DNA of 64,000 nt from JBBQNR01 sp963774075 (GTDB taxonomy: Bacteria; Actinomycetota; Thermoleophilia; Solirubrobacterales; JBBDJG01): NCBI GenBank assembly GCA_963774075.1, contig CAVZDP010000003.1:248001-312000 (forward strand), in the 5' to 3' direction. Shown in pieces: positions 41,120 through 50,077 of the stretch. The position numbers and the translations under genes were made by a program. The first letter of the stretch is position 1. Each line of letters starts with the position of its first letter. Under the pieces are notes generated by a model. That model was not told the DNA's origin. It saw only the letters and a program-made list of their open reading frames with translations, and did no database searches.

Positions 41120-41974
41120 CTACCCGAGCGCGATCAGCACGACGCCGGCGAGCGCGGCGACCACCCCGACCTGTGCCAGCCGGTGAGCGCGCTCACCGAG
41201 CACGATCCGAGCGAGCGCGATGGTCGTGAGCGGATAGAGCGATCCCAGGACGGCGACCAGGCTGATGAGGCCCTTCGTCGCGGCGACCGCGAACAGCGCG
41301 TTCGCGGTGATGTCGAGCGCCCCTATGACGAGGAGGATGGCGACATCGCGCCGCCCTACCGCCACTGGTGGGCGCAGCACGAGCGCCGCCGCCATCAGCA
41401 ACGTCACGCCGGTGACGCGGTTGACGAAGATCGCCCATACGACGCCGCCGTCGCTCGCGCGGTCCATGGCGGCGAAGAAGAAACCGAACCCGGCCGCCGA
41501 GAGCACCGCAAAGCCGGCACCCCTGGCCATCCTGCCGCTCCCGTCACCGGCCCCGACCTCCTCGCGCGAGGCGAGCACGACGCCGGAGAACGCCAGCGCG
41601 AGCCCCGCCGACTCGAGCGCGTTCGGGCGCTCGCCGGTGCCGATTCCGATCGCGAGCGGGATCACCGCCGCCGTTGCGGAGATCGGCGCGACGACCCCCA
41701 TGTTCCCGACCGCGAGGCCGCGATAGAAGGCGGCAAGCCCCACGATGCCGGCGACCCCCGAGAGCGCGGCGAACGCCACGTGCTCAAAAGCGGGCGCGCT
41801 CCTGCCGCTCGCCACCAGCACGACCGAGATGCCGGCCAGGCCTGCGAGCTGGGAGCCGATCAGGACGTTCAGCAGCGGGAGCTGGCGGCTCTTGAGGCCG
41901 CCGAGGAAGTCGGCGAGCCCCCACGCCACGCTCGACCCGAACCCGAGAAGGAGGGCGACCACGGCGGGTATCAA
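41120..41974 (-). CDS. EamA/DMT-family transporter
   Basis: Ten-helix membrane protein of about 284 residues with two EamA-type halves. The first half starts at SSVAWGLADFLGGLKSRQ and ends near SREEVG; the second carries LLMAAALVLRPP and ALARIVLGERAHRLAQVGV, a DMT family signature. It likely exports a small metabolite or amino acid. TTG 41974 is used; GTG 41962 is possible. It is divergent from the PfkB gene with a 46-base gap. Confidence 0.8.
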   Translation of the reverse strand: MIPAVVALLLGFGSSVAWGLADFLGGLKSRQLPLLNVLIGSQLAGLAGISVVLVASGRSAPAFEHVAFAALSGVAGIVGLAAFYRGLAVGNMGVVAPISATAAVIPLAIGIGTGERPNALESAGLALAFSGVVLASREEVGAGDGSGRMARGAGFAVLSAAGFGFFFAAMDRASDGGVVWAIFVNRVTGVTLLMAAALVLRPPVAVGRRDVAILLVIGALDITANALFAVAATKGLISLVAVLGSLYPLTTIALARIVLGERAHRLAQVGVVAALAGVVLIALG

Positions 41975-42020
41975 TACACGGTCCGACCGAGCGCCACCCG
42001 TTTTTCGTACGCTGCAGGCC

Positions 42021-42962
42021 ATGACCGTGGTCGTCGTCGGATCGATCGCGTTCGACGCCGTCAAGACCCCGTTCGGCGAGCGCGAGCGCATGCTGGGTGG
42101 CTCCGCCACCCATTTCTCGCTCTCCGCGAGCTTCTTCTCGAACGTCCGCGTTGTCGGGCCGGTGGGCGACGATTTCGGTCCCGAGGAGTACGGGGCGCTG
42201 GAGGAGCGGGGCATCGCCACGGACGACATCGAGCACGTCGAGGGAGGCAAGACCTTCTTCTGGCGAGGCCACTACGACTACGACCTCAACACCGCCCACA
42301 CCGACGACACGCAGCTCAACGTGTTTGGCGAGTTCCAGCCCAAGCTGTCGGAGCAGTCCCGCCAGGCCGACACGCTGTTCCTCGCCAACATCCAGCCCGA
42401 TCTGCAGCTCGCGGTCCGCAGCCAGTGCGCCGGCGCGCGCCTCGCCGGCCTCGACTCGATGAACCTCTGGATCGACACCGCGCGCGACTCCCTGGTCAAA
42501 GCGATCGGCGCGGTCGACCTCGTGCTCATGAACGATGCGGAGCTGCGGATGCTGACCGAGCAGCCCAACCTCGTGCGCGCGGCGGCGCGCGTGCGGGCGA
42601 TGGGTCCGCGCTTCGTCGTCGCCAAGCAGGGCGAGTACGGAGCCGCGCTGTTCACGGAGGAAGGATTCTTCGCCCTGCCGAGCTACCCGCTCGAGGACGT
42701 GCTGGATCCGACGGGCGCGGGCGACAGCTTCGCCGGAGGCTTCCTCGGCTACCTGGACGCGCATCGCAACGAGGAGCTCGACCAGCCGCTGCTTCGCAGG
42801 GCGATGACATACGGCTCGGTGATGGCGTCCTTCAACGTCGAGGAGTTCGGCACGGAGCGGGTCCGCCGTCTGACGATCGAGGAGATCAACGACCGCTTCG
42901 CGGAGTTCAAGGAGATGACCAGCTTCGAGGCGGTCCCGATCGAGGTCCGCGCCGCTCGCTAG
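42021..42962 (+). CDS. PfkB-family carbohydrate kinase
   Basis: Ribokinase-fold sugar kinase of 313 residues. The N-terminal GSIAFDAVKTPFG and GGSATHFSLSA bind the sugar; the C-terminal DPTGAGDSFAGGFLGY has the catalytic Asp and anion hole. Substrate could be a sugar or nucleoside. TACGCT ends seven bases before the ATG, suggesting a leaderless mRNA. A hairpin overlaps its stop. It sits upstream of citrate synthase in the same direction but separated by the hairpin. Confidence 0.87.
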   Translation: MTVVVVGSIAFDAVKTPFGERERMLGGSATHFSLSASFFSNVRVVGPVGDDFGPEEYGALEERGIATDDIEHVEGGKTFFWRGHYDYDLNTAHTDDTQLNVFGEFQPKLSEQSRQADTLFLANIQPDLQLAVRSQCAGARLAGLDSMNLWIDTARDSLVKAIGAVDLVLMNDAELRMLTEQPNLVRAAARVRAMGPRFVVAKQGEYGAALFTEEGFFALPSYPLEDVLDPTGAGDSFAGGFLGYLDAHRNEELDQPLLRRAMTYGSVMASFNVEEFGTERVRRLTIEEINDRFAEFKEMTSFEAVPIEVRAAR

Positions 42963-42980
42963 CCGAACCCTTCGGTTAGC
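42958..42980 (+). terminator. Terminator-like hairpin over PfkB stop
   Basis: A 10-bp stem with one G-T pair (GCTAGCCGAA, loop ccc, TTCGGTTAGC) that includes the TAG stop of the PfkB gene. There is no T-run after it, so termination may be partial before citrate synthase. Confidence 0.5.
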
Positions 42981-43022
42981 CTGTCGTGGAGTGGCCCACG
43001 TCTAGCATCGGAGGGCGGATTG

Positions 43023-44357
<1,335 letters not shown>

Positions 44358-44359
44358 GT

Positions 44360-44387
44360 GGGTGTTCGGCGAAGCCGACTCGATATT
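44360..44387 (+). repeat. Hairpin repeat family, copy R4
   Basis: Copy lacking the GACTTTAG end: GGTGT, stem TCGGC-gaa-GCCGA, then CTCGATATTC. The outer pair is T-A where R1 has C-G. It overlaps the start of the GNAT gene, whose GTG is at 44362. Confidence 0.65.
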
Positions 44388-44823
44388 CGTTCCCAAGCGG
44401 GACGGGTACGTCATATCGACTGACCCCGAGCGTCTCGACCGCGAGCTGATCCACGCCTTCCTGCGCACGGCCTACTGGTCGCCGAACGTCCCGCGCGACG
44501 TGGTCGATCGCTCTATCGACAACTCGCTCGTGTTCGGACTCTACGACGCGACGGGCGCCCAGGCCGGCTTCGCCCGCGTCGTCACCGACAAGGCCACCTT
44601 CGCCTACCTTGCCGACGTGTTCGTGCTCGACGAGCACAGAGGGCGCGGGCTGGGCAAGTGGATCGTGGAGACCGTGCTCGCCCATCCCGACCTCCAGGGC
44701 CTGCGGCGAATCGCACTGGGCACCCAGGACGCGCACTCGCTGTACGAGCGCTACGGCTTCCGCCAGGCAGACGTCGAGCGCTTGATGACGCTCGACCGCG
44801 AACCGGAGGATCTTTACGGGTAG
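44362..44823 (+). CDS. GNAT-family N-acetyltransferase
   Basis: Acetyl-CoA-dependent transferase of 153 residues. The body begins with YVISTDPERLDRELIHAFL, typical of this subgroup, and the CoA-binding motif A VFVLDEHRGRGLGKWIVE has R-x-x-G-x-G. The first nine residues (MFGEADSIF) are encoded by hairpin repeat R4, whose GTG is the only usual start codon upstream of the conserved region in this frame. The substrate is unknown. The gene ends eight bases before the convergent DomC-like gene. Confidence 0.8.
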   Translation: MFGEADSIFVPKRDGYVISTDPERLDRELIHAFLRTAYWSPNVPRDVVDRSIDNSLVFGLYDATGAQAGFARVVTDKATFAYLADVFVLDEHRGRGLGKWIVETVLAHPDLQGLRRIALGTQDAHSLYERYGFRQADVERLMTLDREPEDLYG

Positions 44824-44831
44824 CTTCCGCC

Positions 44832-45656
44832 TCAGGGACCGAAGACGCCCTGCTCCAGGAACTTCGTCTCGTCGCCGGTGTTCGTGAGAGCATCCGGGCC
44901 CGAATCGAACACGCGCACGTTCCTGAATCCGTACCAAGCTCGCTGGAGCTCCTTCACCGTGCCCGGGTTGACCCCGTCCATGGTGGTGTTCACCGTGCAG
45001 GTGGAACCGTTTGGGGTTCCCGTCACGGCGCATGGGCCGATCGGCACGAAGAACGGGAGGTCGACCACGGTGGCGGTAACGCAGGGCGTGTTCCCCGCGT
45101 TGTTGCTGCAAGGTGTCGGCGGTGAGCCGCTGGAGTGATCGGTCAAGCGGAAATCGGACTGCATCGTCAGGCTCCCGGTGTAGTCGGCGTTCGGGTTGAG
45201 ACAGACGCTTCCGAACGCGACCGCGCAGCGCACGTCGGTGATAGAGATCGCGATGCGGATGTCCTCCTGCTCGCCCGGGGTCGTGTTGCACGGGGGCACC
45301 TCGCCGAAGGCTCCGCCGATGCACACCGTGTCGAAGCGGACCGAGCCCTGGCCCGCTCCCGTGGTTCCCATGGTCAGCGTCGTGGATTTCAAAGTGGGAG
45401 GGGTGCAGGACGGATCCGGGTACGGAAGGGCGTGGGTGCTGTTGGGTGTGGCCGGAACCGGGTCTTCTGTGGTAACCGATCCTCCGCATTGGTTGAACGC
45501 AAGTCCCAGAGGCACCCTCATGGGCGTGCCTCCACCCACACGCGGATGAGTCGCCAGCGCGTTGCCAGCAAGCGCAGCGCAGGCGGCCAATGCCACCGCT
45601 GCGCCGAGCGCGAGCTTTCCTAGCAGTCGAGAGTGTTTTCCGTCGAAACGAGTCAA
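44832..45656 (-). CDS. Secreted standalone GDE-QGVF domain protein
   Basis: Exported protein of 274 residues. The signal peptide spans KLALGAAVALAACAALAGNA; the mature part is essentially one copy of the C-terminal domain found at the end of the proteins at 4.7 and 59.0 kb: PRVGGGTPMRVPLGLAF at the start, CTPP, a G-x-G-SVRFD segment, DYTGSL, FRLTDHSSG, and GDETKFLEQGVFGP at the end. It has more cysteines than its relatives. The TTG start follows GGGGAGG with five-base spacing. The glutamate dehydrogenase stop is 30 bases upstream in the same direction, so it is probably co-transcribed. Function unknown. Confidence 0.78.
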   Translation of the reverse strand: MTRFDGKHSRLLGKLALGAAVALAACAALAGNALATHPRVGGGTPMRVPLGLAFNQCGGSVTTEDPVPATPNSTHALPYPDPSCTPPTLKSTTLTMGTTGAGQGSVRFDTVCIGGAFGEVPPCNTTPGEQEDIRIAISITDVRCAVAFGSVCLNPNADYTGSLTMQSDFRLTDHSSGSPPTPCSNNAGNTPCVTATVVDLPFFVPIGPCAVTGTPNGSTCTVNTTMDGVNPGTVKELQRAWYGFRNVRVFDSGPDALTNTGDETKFLEQGVFGP

Positions 45657-45686
45657 GCGGACCTCCCCGTTGAAATGTGAGAACAG

Positions 45687-47090
45687 CTAGATATAACCTC
45701 GGGTTCGCGCCGCCGCGACCACGCGCTCGATCCCGAGCTCCCAGGCGGCGATGCGAAGGGTGAGGTCGCGCTCCTTGGCGAGGGAGGTGACCTCTCTGTA
45801 CGAGCGCCGCATGATCGACCCGAGCTTGTCGTTTATCTCGCGCTCGTCCCACCGGAAGTGCTGCATGTTCTGGACCCACTCGAAGTAGGAGACGACCACG
45901 CCGCCGGCGTTGGCGAGCAGGTCTGGGATCACGTACACGCCTCGCTCCTGCAGGACGTCGTCGGCGGCGGGAGTCGTAGGGCTGTTCGCTCCCTCCAGCA
46001 GGACCCTGCAGGCGAGGCGCTCCACGTTGTCCTCCCTGATCATTCCGCCGAGCGCCGCCGGGATGAAGACGTCGCACGGGATCGCCAGCAGATCGTCGGA
46101 ATCGATCGCCTCCGCCCGCGGGTACTCGGGCAGCTTGCCGCCCTCGTCGATGAACCGGCGCAGGTCCGCCGTGTCGATGCCCTCGTCGTTGCGGATGGCG
46201 CCGTTCGCGTCCGATACGCCCACGAGCTTGACGCCGAGCTGCTGCATGATGAGAGCCGTGTTGTAGCCGACGTTGCCGAAGCCCTGCACGACGCAGGTGG
46301 AGTCCGGCGGGCTGAGGCCAAGCTGAGGCGCCGCCTCGCGATAGAGGTAGGTCAGACCGCGGCCAACGGCCTGCTCGCGGCCGAACGAGCCTTCGAGCTC
46401 GATCGGCTTGCCGGTGACAATCGCCGGCGTGTAGCCGTTGAGCTTGCCGTACTCGTCCATCATCCAGGCCATGATCTGGGAGTCCGTGTTGAGGTCGGGA
46501 GCCATGATGTCCCGGTTCGGGCCCAGGATCTTCTCGACCTTGTCCATGAACGAACGCGAGATCTTCTGGAGCTCGTCGCGGTCCAGCTTGTCTCCGGGAC
46601 AGTTGATCCCGCCCTTTGCGCCCCCATACGGGATGTTCACGAGGGCGGTCTTCCAGGTCATCAGCATCGCGAGAGCGCGCACCTCGTCCTGGTCCACCTC
46701 CGGGTGGTAGCGAACGCCCCCCTTGTACGGGCCCCGGGCGCCGTTGTGCTGGACGCGAAAGCCGGAGTAGACCCGCATCTCCCCGTCGCTCATGCGCAGC
46801 GGGAGCTGGACCGAGATCTCGCGATATGGGGTCCGCATCACCTCGCGCACGTGGTCGGGCAGGCCGAGGCGCTCGCAGGCGAGGTCGAAGTAGTAGATGG
46901 CGATCTCGTAGTCGGAGACCGTGGCGCGGTCCCCGGGGCGCGCCGGCGGAGTCTCGGGGCCCTTACGGGCTGCCTCGACGATCGTCTTTGCCTCGCTCGA
47001 GCCCGGCGCCGCGTCCGCTTGCGCGTCCGGCCTCGCCTCTACCGCCGTCGCCTCGCGCGCAGCCTGCTCGTCCCCTGCCATCGCGCCCAC
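45687..47090 (-). CDS. gdhA: Glutamate dehydrogenase
   Basis: NAD(P)-dependent glutamate dehydrogenase of 467 residues, interconverting glutamate and 2-oxoglutarate plus ammonia. It carries YKGGVRYHPEV, the catalytic-lysine segments MTWKTALVNIPYGGAKGG, PDLNTDSQIMAWMMDEY, the Rossmann GFGNVGYNT, and GANSPTT. An unusual Ala/Glu-rich N-terminal extension (about 1-55) precedes the core. GTG 47090 or ATG 47081 may start it. It heads a short operon with the standalone secreted domain protein. Confidence 0.93.
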   Translation of the reverse strand: MGAMAGDEQAAREATAVEARPDAQADAAPGSSEAKTIVEAARKGPETPPARPGDRATVSDYEIAIYYFDLACERLGLPDHVREVMRTPYREISVQLPLRMSDGEMRVYSGFRVQHNGARGPYKGGVRYHPEVDQDEVRALAMLMTWKTALVNIPYGGAKGGINCPGDKLDRDELQKISRSFMDKVEKILGPNRDIMAPDLNTDSQIMAWMMDEYGKLNGYTPAIVTGKPIELEGSFGREQAVGRGLTYLYREAAPQLGLSPPDSTCVVQGFGNVGYNTALIMQQLGVKLVGVSDANGAIRNDEGIDTADLRRFIDEGGKLPEYPRAEAIDSDDLLAIPCDVFIPAALGGMIREDNVERLACRVLLEGANSPTTPAADDVLQERGVYVIPDLLANAGGVVVSYFEWVQNMQHFRWDEREINDKLGSIMRRSYREVTSLAKERDLTLRIAAWELGIERVVAAARTRGYI

Positions 47091-47177
47091 ACTATCCCAC
47101 CTGCGGGCCCACCCGACAATCGCTCTCAGTCGTGGTGGGGCGGGACTACCGCGTCTTTCCGGCGGGTCGACAAATGT

Positions 47178-47207
47178 TTGACCGCGGGGTCAATCGGCTC
47201 CTACAAT
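47178..47207 (+). promoter_or_regulatory. Promoter with palindromic -35 region for beta-helix gene
   Basis: TTGACC (47178-47183), 18 bases, TACAAT (47202-47207). The -35 box is the left half of a perfect palindrome TTGACC-gcgg-GGTCAA (47178-47193). The same design precedes the paralogous gene at 51.7 kb. The start codon is 98 bases downstream. The rest of the 215-base gap to gdhA shows no gene. Confidence 0.65.
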
Positions 47208-47305
47208 TCGGGGATCCGACCGGGTACCTGATCCCGCCGCACGGAAGCTGAGCGGCGTCCCGGCACGTCTTACCCAGCCATGGATGGCAGAGGGGGCAAC
47301 GAGGA

Positions 47306-48868
47306 ATGGAAGTACGAAGTTTTGCGCTGACGCGCTGGAGCGCGGCAGCGTTACTGGCCTCTATCGGCGCCGTCCTGATGCTGGCGCTCCCGTCCGGGGC
47401 CTACGCAGGGACCTTTGCGCCGGTCGCAGACGCTTACGTGGACAGCGCCTCGCCTGGCACCAACTACGGCAGAAGCGTGTCGCTCAAGACCGATGCCTCG
47501 CCGATCCTCGACGCCTACATGAGATTCAACGTCTCGGGTGTCGGCCCCACGACCACGGCGAAGCTCAGAGTGCACGCCGAGACCGGCAGCAGCACGGGCT
47601 TCCAGGTCCGCTCGGTCACGGGCACCGGAGCGAACACCTGGGGTGAGACCTCCATCAACTTCAACAGCGCGCCGGCGCTCGGTCCCGTCATCGGATCGGT
47701 CACAGGGGTGCAGGCCGGCAACTGGTACACAATCGACGTCTCGTCGGCCGTTGCCGGTGACGGCCTCGTGACGCTCGCGCTCACGAGCACCAGCACCACC
47801 GGGGTCCGGTACAGCAGCCGCGAGGGAGCGACTCCACCCGAGCTGATCACGCCCGCCCCCCCGCCGCCGCTTGGCAGCTATCTCGTCAGCGAGAGTGGCG
47901 GCACCTACCAAGCCCTTTCGCAGACGGGCGGGGCGAGCTTCAGCGGAACGCTGAAGAGCGTGCTGCAAAGTGCGGCCGTCGAGCTTCAGCACGGCGGCGG
48001 CGGGATGGTGACCTTCACCGCCGGCATCTTCGACTTCGGTAGCGAGCGGTTCGAGGGCCTAAAGGGCCTCACCGGCATCACGTTCCAGGGCCAGGGCATC
48101 GACACGACCGTGCTTCAGAACAACTCCAGCCTCGCGACGGACACGGAGCCGTTCGACATGTCGATCTCCTTCGGCATCGTGATCAGGGACATGACCATCA
48201 GCGCCGGCGGGCCGTTCCGCTCGACGAGCGACGCGATCGACTTCGACGGCGGGAACGAGGTGGTGGTCGAGCGGGTGAAGGTGACCGGCTCGAGAGGAAG
48301 AGGCATCGTCTTCGACGGCAAGGACATGAACGGGACCGTTCCGCGGACCGCCGACCACAACGTGATCCGGGACTGCGTGATCGACGGGGTGCCGAGCGAC
48401 GGGATCGAGCTCCTGGCCGCGCAGCACAACCGCATCGAGGGATGCGTGATCACGAACGCCGGCGGGCACGGCATTCAGCTCTCCAAAGCCTCGGCCAGCG
48501 CCGGGCAGCCGCACAAGAAGCCGAGCGACAACGTCGTCACGGGGAACTCCGTCACCAACGCCGGCCAGGACGGAATCAACGTCACGAGCGGTGACCTGAA
48601 CCAGATCCTGGGCAACACCGTCCTCAACAGCTCGAACCTCACGTCGGGCAAAGACGGCATCCGGATCCTGTCGGCCGACTCGATCGCCTGCGACGACAAC
48701 GTCGTGCAGAGCAACCGCAGCGGCGACGACCAGACTCCGAAGACCCAGCGCTACGGGCTTCAGATCGCGAGCGCGCTCTGCCACCGAACCGTCGTCAGCG
48801 GCAACGACTTCACCGGCAACCTGAGCGGCGCGATCCGCGACCTGGGCACCGGCACCCTGTACCCCTAG
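47306..48868 (+). CDS. Secreted CBM96 (DNRLRE)-parallel beta-helix protein
   Basis: Exported protein of 520 residues. Signal peptide ends near AYAG. A CBM96/DNRLRE-type domain follows (about 37-178: FAPVADAYVDS, SILDAYMRFNV-like strands, TWGETSINF, SREGATPPELI), a short Pro linker, then a right-handed parallel beta-helix (about 190-520) with many N-x-V-I-x-D/G rungs such as HNVIRDCVIDGVPSDGIELL. Such helices are pectate-lyase-like or bind polysaccharides; no clear catalytic site is seen. ATG at 47306 follows AACGAGGA. The close paralogue is at 50.1-51.7 kb. Confidence 0.85.
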   Translation: MEVRSFALTRWSAAALLASIGAVLMLALPSGAYAGTFAPVADAYVDSASPGTNYGRSVSLKTDASPILDAYMRFNVSGVGPTTTAKLRVHAETGSSTGFQVRSVTGTGANTWGETSINFNSAPALGPVIGSVTGVQAGNWYTIDVSSAVAGDGLVTLALTSTSTTGVRYSSREGATPPELITPAPPPPLGSYLVSESGGTYQALSQTGGASFSGTLKSVLQSAAVELQHGGGGMVTFTAGIFDFGSERFEGLKGLTGITFQGQGIDTTVLQNNSSLATDTEPFDMSISFGIVIRDMTISAGGPFRSTSDAIDFDGGNEVVVERVKVTGSRGRGIVFDGKDMNGTVPRTADHNVIRDCVIDGVPSDGIELLAAQHNRIEGCVITNAGGHGIQLSKASASAGQPHKKPSDNVVTGNSVTNAGQDGINVTSGDLNQILGNTVLNSSNLTSGKDGIRILSADSIACDDNVVQSNRSGDDQTPKTQRYGLQIASALCHRTVVSGNDFTGNLSGAIRDLGTGTLYP

Positions 48869-48920
48869 GTCCGCGGCCCACCGAGCTTGGCGGCTCGGCC
48901 CACTTCGCGGGTTCGAGGGG

Positions 48921-48957
48921 CGTGGACGCCCCGGCCATCATGGCCGGGGCGTCCACG
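48921..48957 (+). terminator. Strong terminator after beta-helix gene
   Basis: Perfect 17-bp inverted repeat (CGTGGACGCCCCGGCCA and its complement) with a tca loop, followed by TTT. Ends the transcript of the 47.3 kb gene. The rest of the 252-base gap holds the promoter below and no gene. Confidence 0.85.
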
Positions 48958-49069
48958 TTTGCCTGACGTCGTAAGCGCCACTAGGTTCGGCTTCGCTCGC
49001 TCATCTCGCGTTCCGGCGGCCAGGCTGGACGATCATTGAATCCTTCATGCGTGCCTGTCCGGTGGGTGT

Positions 49070-49098
49070 TTGGAATCTCGGCGAGGCGCCGATAAGAT
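49070..49098 (+). promoter_or_regulatory. Putative promoter of orphan operon
   Basis: TTGGAA (49070-49075), 17 bases, TAAGAT (49093-49098). A GGAGG site (49110-49114) and ATG (49121) follow at suitable distances, which sets the gene start. Confidence 0.45.
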
Positions 49099-49120
49099 GA
49101 GCGTGGACTGGAGGTCTGAC

Positions 49121-49345
49121 ATGAGGTCACCGCTCATCGCCACCATGGCGAACTCCTTCGGGCTAGTTTCCCGCAGTCGGGACGTGAGCCCATTCGCAAG
49201 CAAAGACGGTCGGTCGCCCTGGCAGAGGCCGCGCGCAACGTTCCGCGGTCCGTCCCGGACGATTCGCGTAGAGCCGATCCGCAGGCCGGCCGAGCGGCCG
49301 GCTCCCCAGCCAGAGCGCAGGCCTGTCGAGAAGTCGACGAAGTGA
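49121..49345 (+). CDS. Small basic hypothetical protein
   Basis: Protein of 74 residues from an ATG six bases after GGAGG. It starts MRSPLIATMANSFGLVS and becomes rich in Arg and Pro (RPRATFRGPSRTIRVEPIRR), resembling a disordered, nucleic-acid- or partner-binding tail. No family is recognised. Its TGA overlaps the next gene's GTG (GTGA), so the two are coupled. Confidence 0.5.
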   Translation: MRSPLIATMANSFGLVSRSRDVSPFASKDGRSPWQRPRATFRGPSRTIRVEPIRRPAERPAPQPERRPVEKSTK

Positions 49346-49977
49346 CCCCCGAGACCCGCGCGAGCGTGGGCCCGGCGGATCTCTTCCGAACGCCGGACCT
49401 GATCGAGCCGGTCGTCGGCTTTCGCAGCTGGCGGGCGATCGACGGACGGCTGCGATCGCTGTACCTGCCGGTCTTCTGGGACCAGCGAGTCATGCGGGCC
49501 GAGTGCCCGTCGGCTTCCCGGACCCCGCTCGCCGAGGCGATCTCGGCAGATGCTCCCCAGAGCGCCTCGGCCACGGCGGCCGCGCTCGAGCGACCCCACA
49601 TGGCGCCCGATCCCGACTGCAGCTGCGGGATCTACACGTACTTCGAGCCGGACTACCAGTTCCCGACGCTCGACTACCGAGGGGTGGTCGGGATCGTGAC
49701 GCTTACCGGCACGATCGAAGTTCACGCCGACGGCATGCGCGGCGAGGAGGCGTGCGTGCACGCGCTGGCTACCTACTCGCGCTGGGTCAAGCGCCACAGG
49801 GACGAGGTCGCGGCGATCGCCGAGGCCCTCGAGGTGGACCTGGTCGAGCTCGAGCAGCTCGAGGAGGCAGCGGTCAAGTACGGGCGGCCGCTCTCCCGGG
49901 GACTGCTGCCGGCGGAGCTGCCTCCGGAGCCGCCCCGGGTCGCATTGCCGCAGATGCTGCACGGCCGGCTGGCGTAG
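49342..49977 (+). CDS. Hypothetical protein with GFR-x-W and CxCG motifs
   Basis: Protein of 211 residues. An N-terminal GFRSWRAIDGRLRSLYLPVFW stretch and a CSCGIYTYFE motif with an upstream Cys and a His (HMAPDPDCSCG) resemble an uncharacterised actinobacterial group that I recognise only loosely; the Cys/His could bind metal. A C-terminal helix (RDEVAAIAEALEVDLVELE) and Pro-rich end follow. It is translated with the small upstream protein and lies between two inverted beta-helix paralogues. Confidence 0.6.
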   Translation: MTPETRASVGPADLFRTPDLIEPVVGFRSWRAIDGRLRSLYLPVFWDQRVMRAECPSASRTPLAEAISADAPQSASATAAALERPHMAPDPDCSCGIYTYFEPDYQFPTLDYRGVVGIVTLTGTIEVHADGMRGEEACVHALATYSRWVKRHRDEVAAIAEALEVDLVELEQLEEAAVKYGRPLSRGLLPAELPPEPPRVALPQMLHGRLA

Positions 49978-50027
49978 CTGCCCGCCTACCACTTACTCCA
50001 AGGTCCCGGCCACACGCTGTAGGTTGC

Positions 50028-50070
50028 CGCGGAGTGCTTGAGGCCGGGGGGCCCAGCCTCAAGCTCCGCG
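50028..50070. terminator. Bidirectional terminator between orphan operon and beta-helix gene
   Basis: A 15-bp stem with a two-base bulge (CTTGAGGC and CGCGGAG segments pairing across an 11-base G-rich loop). It lies between the convergent 49.3 and 50.1 kb genes. Confidence 0.7.
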
Positions 50071-50077
50071 GTCCTCG

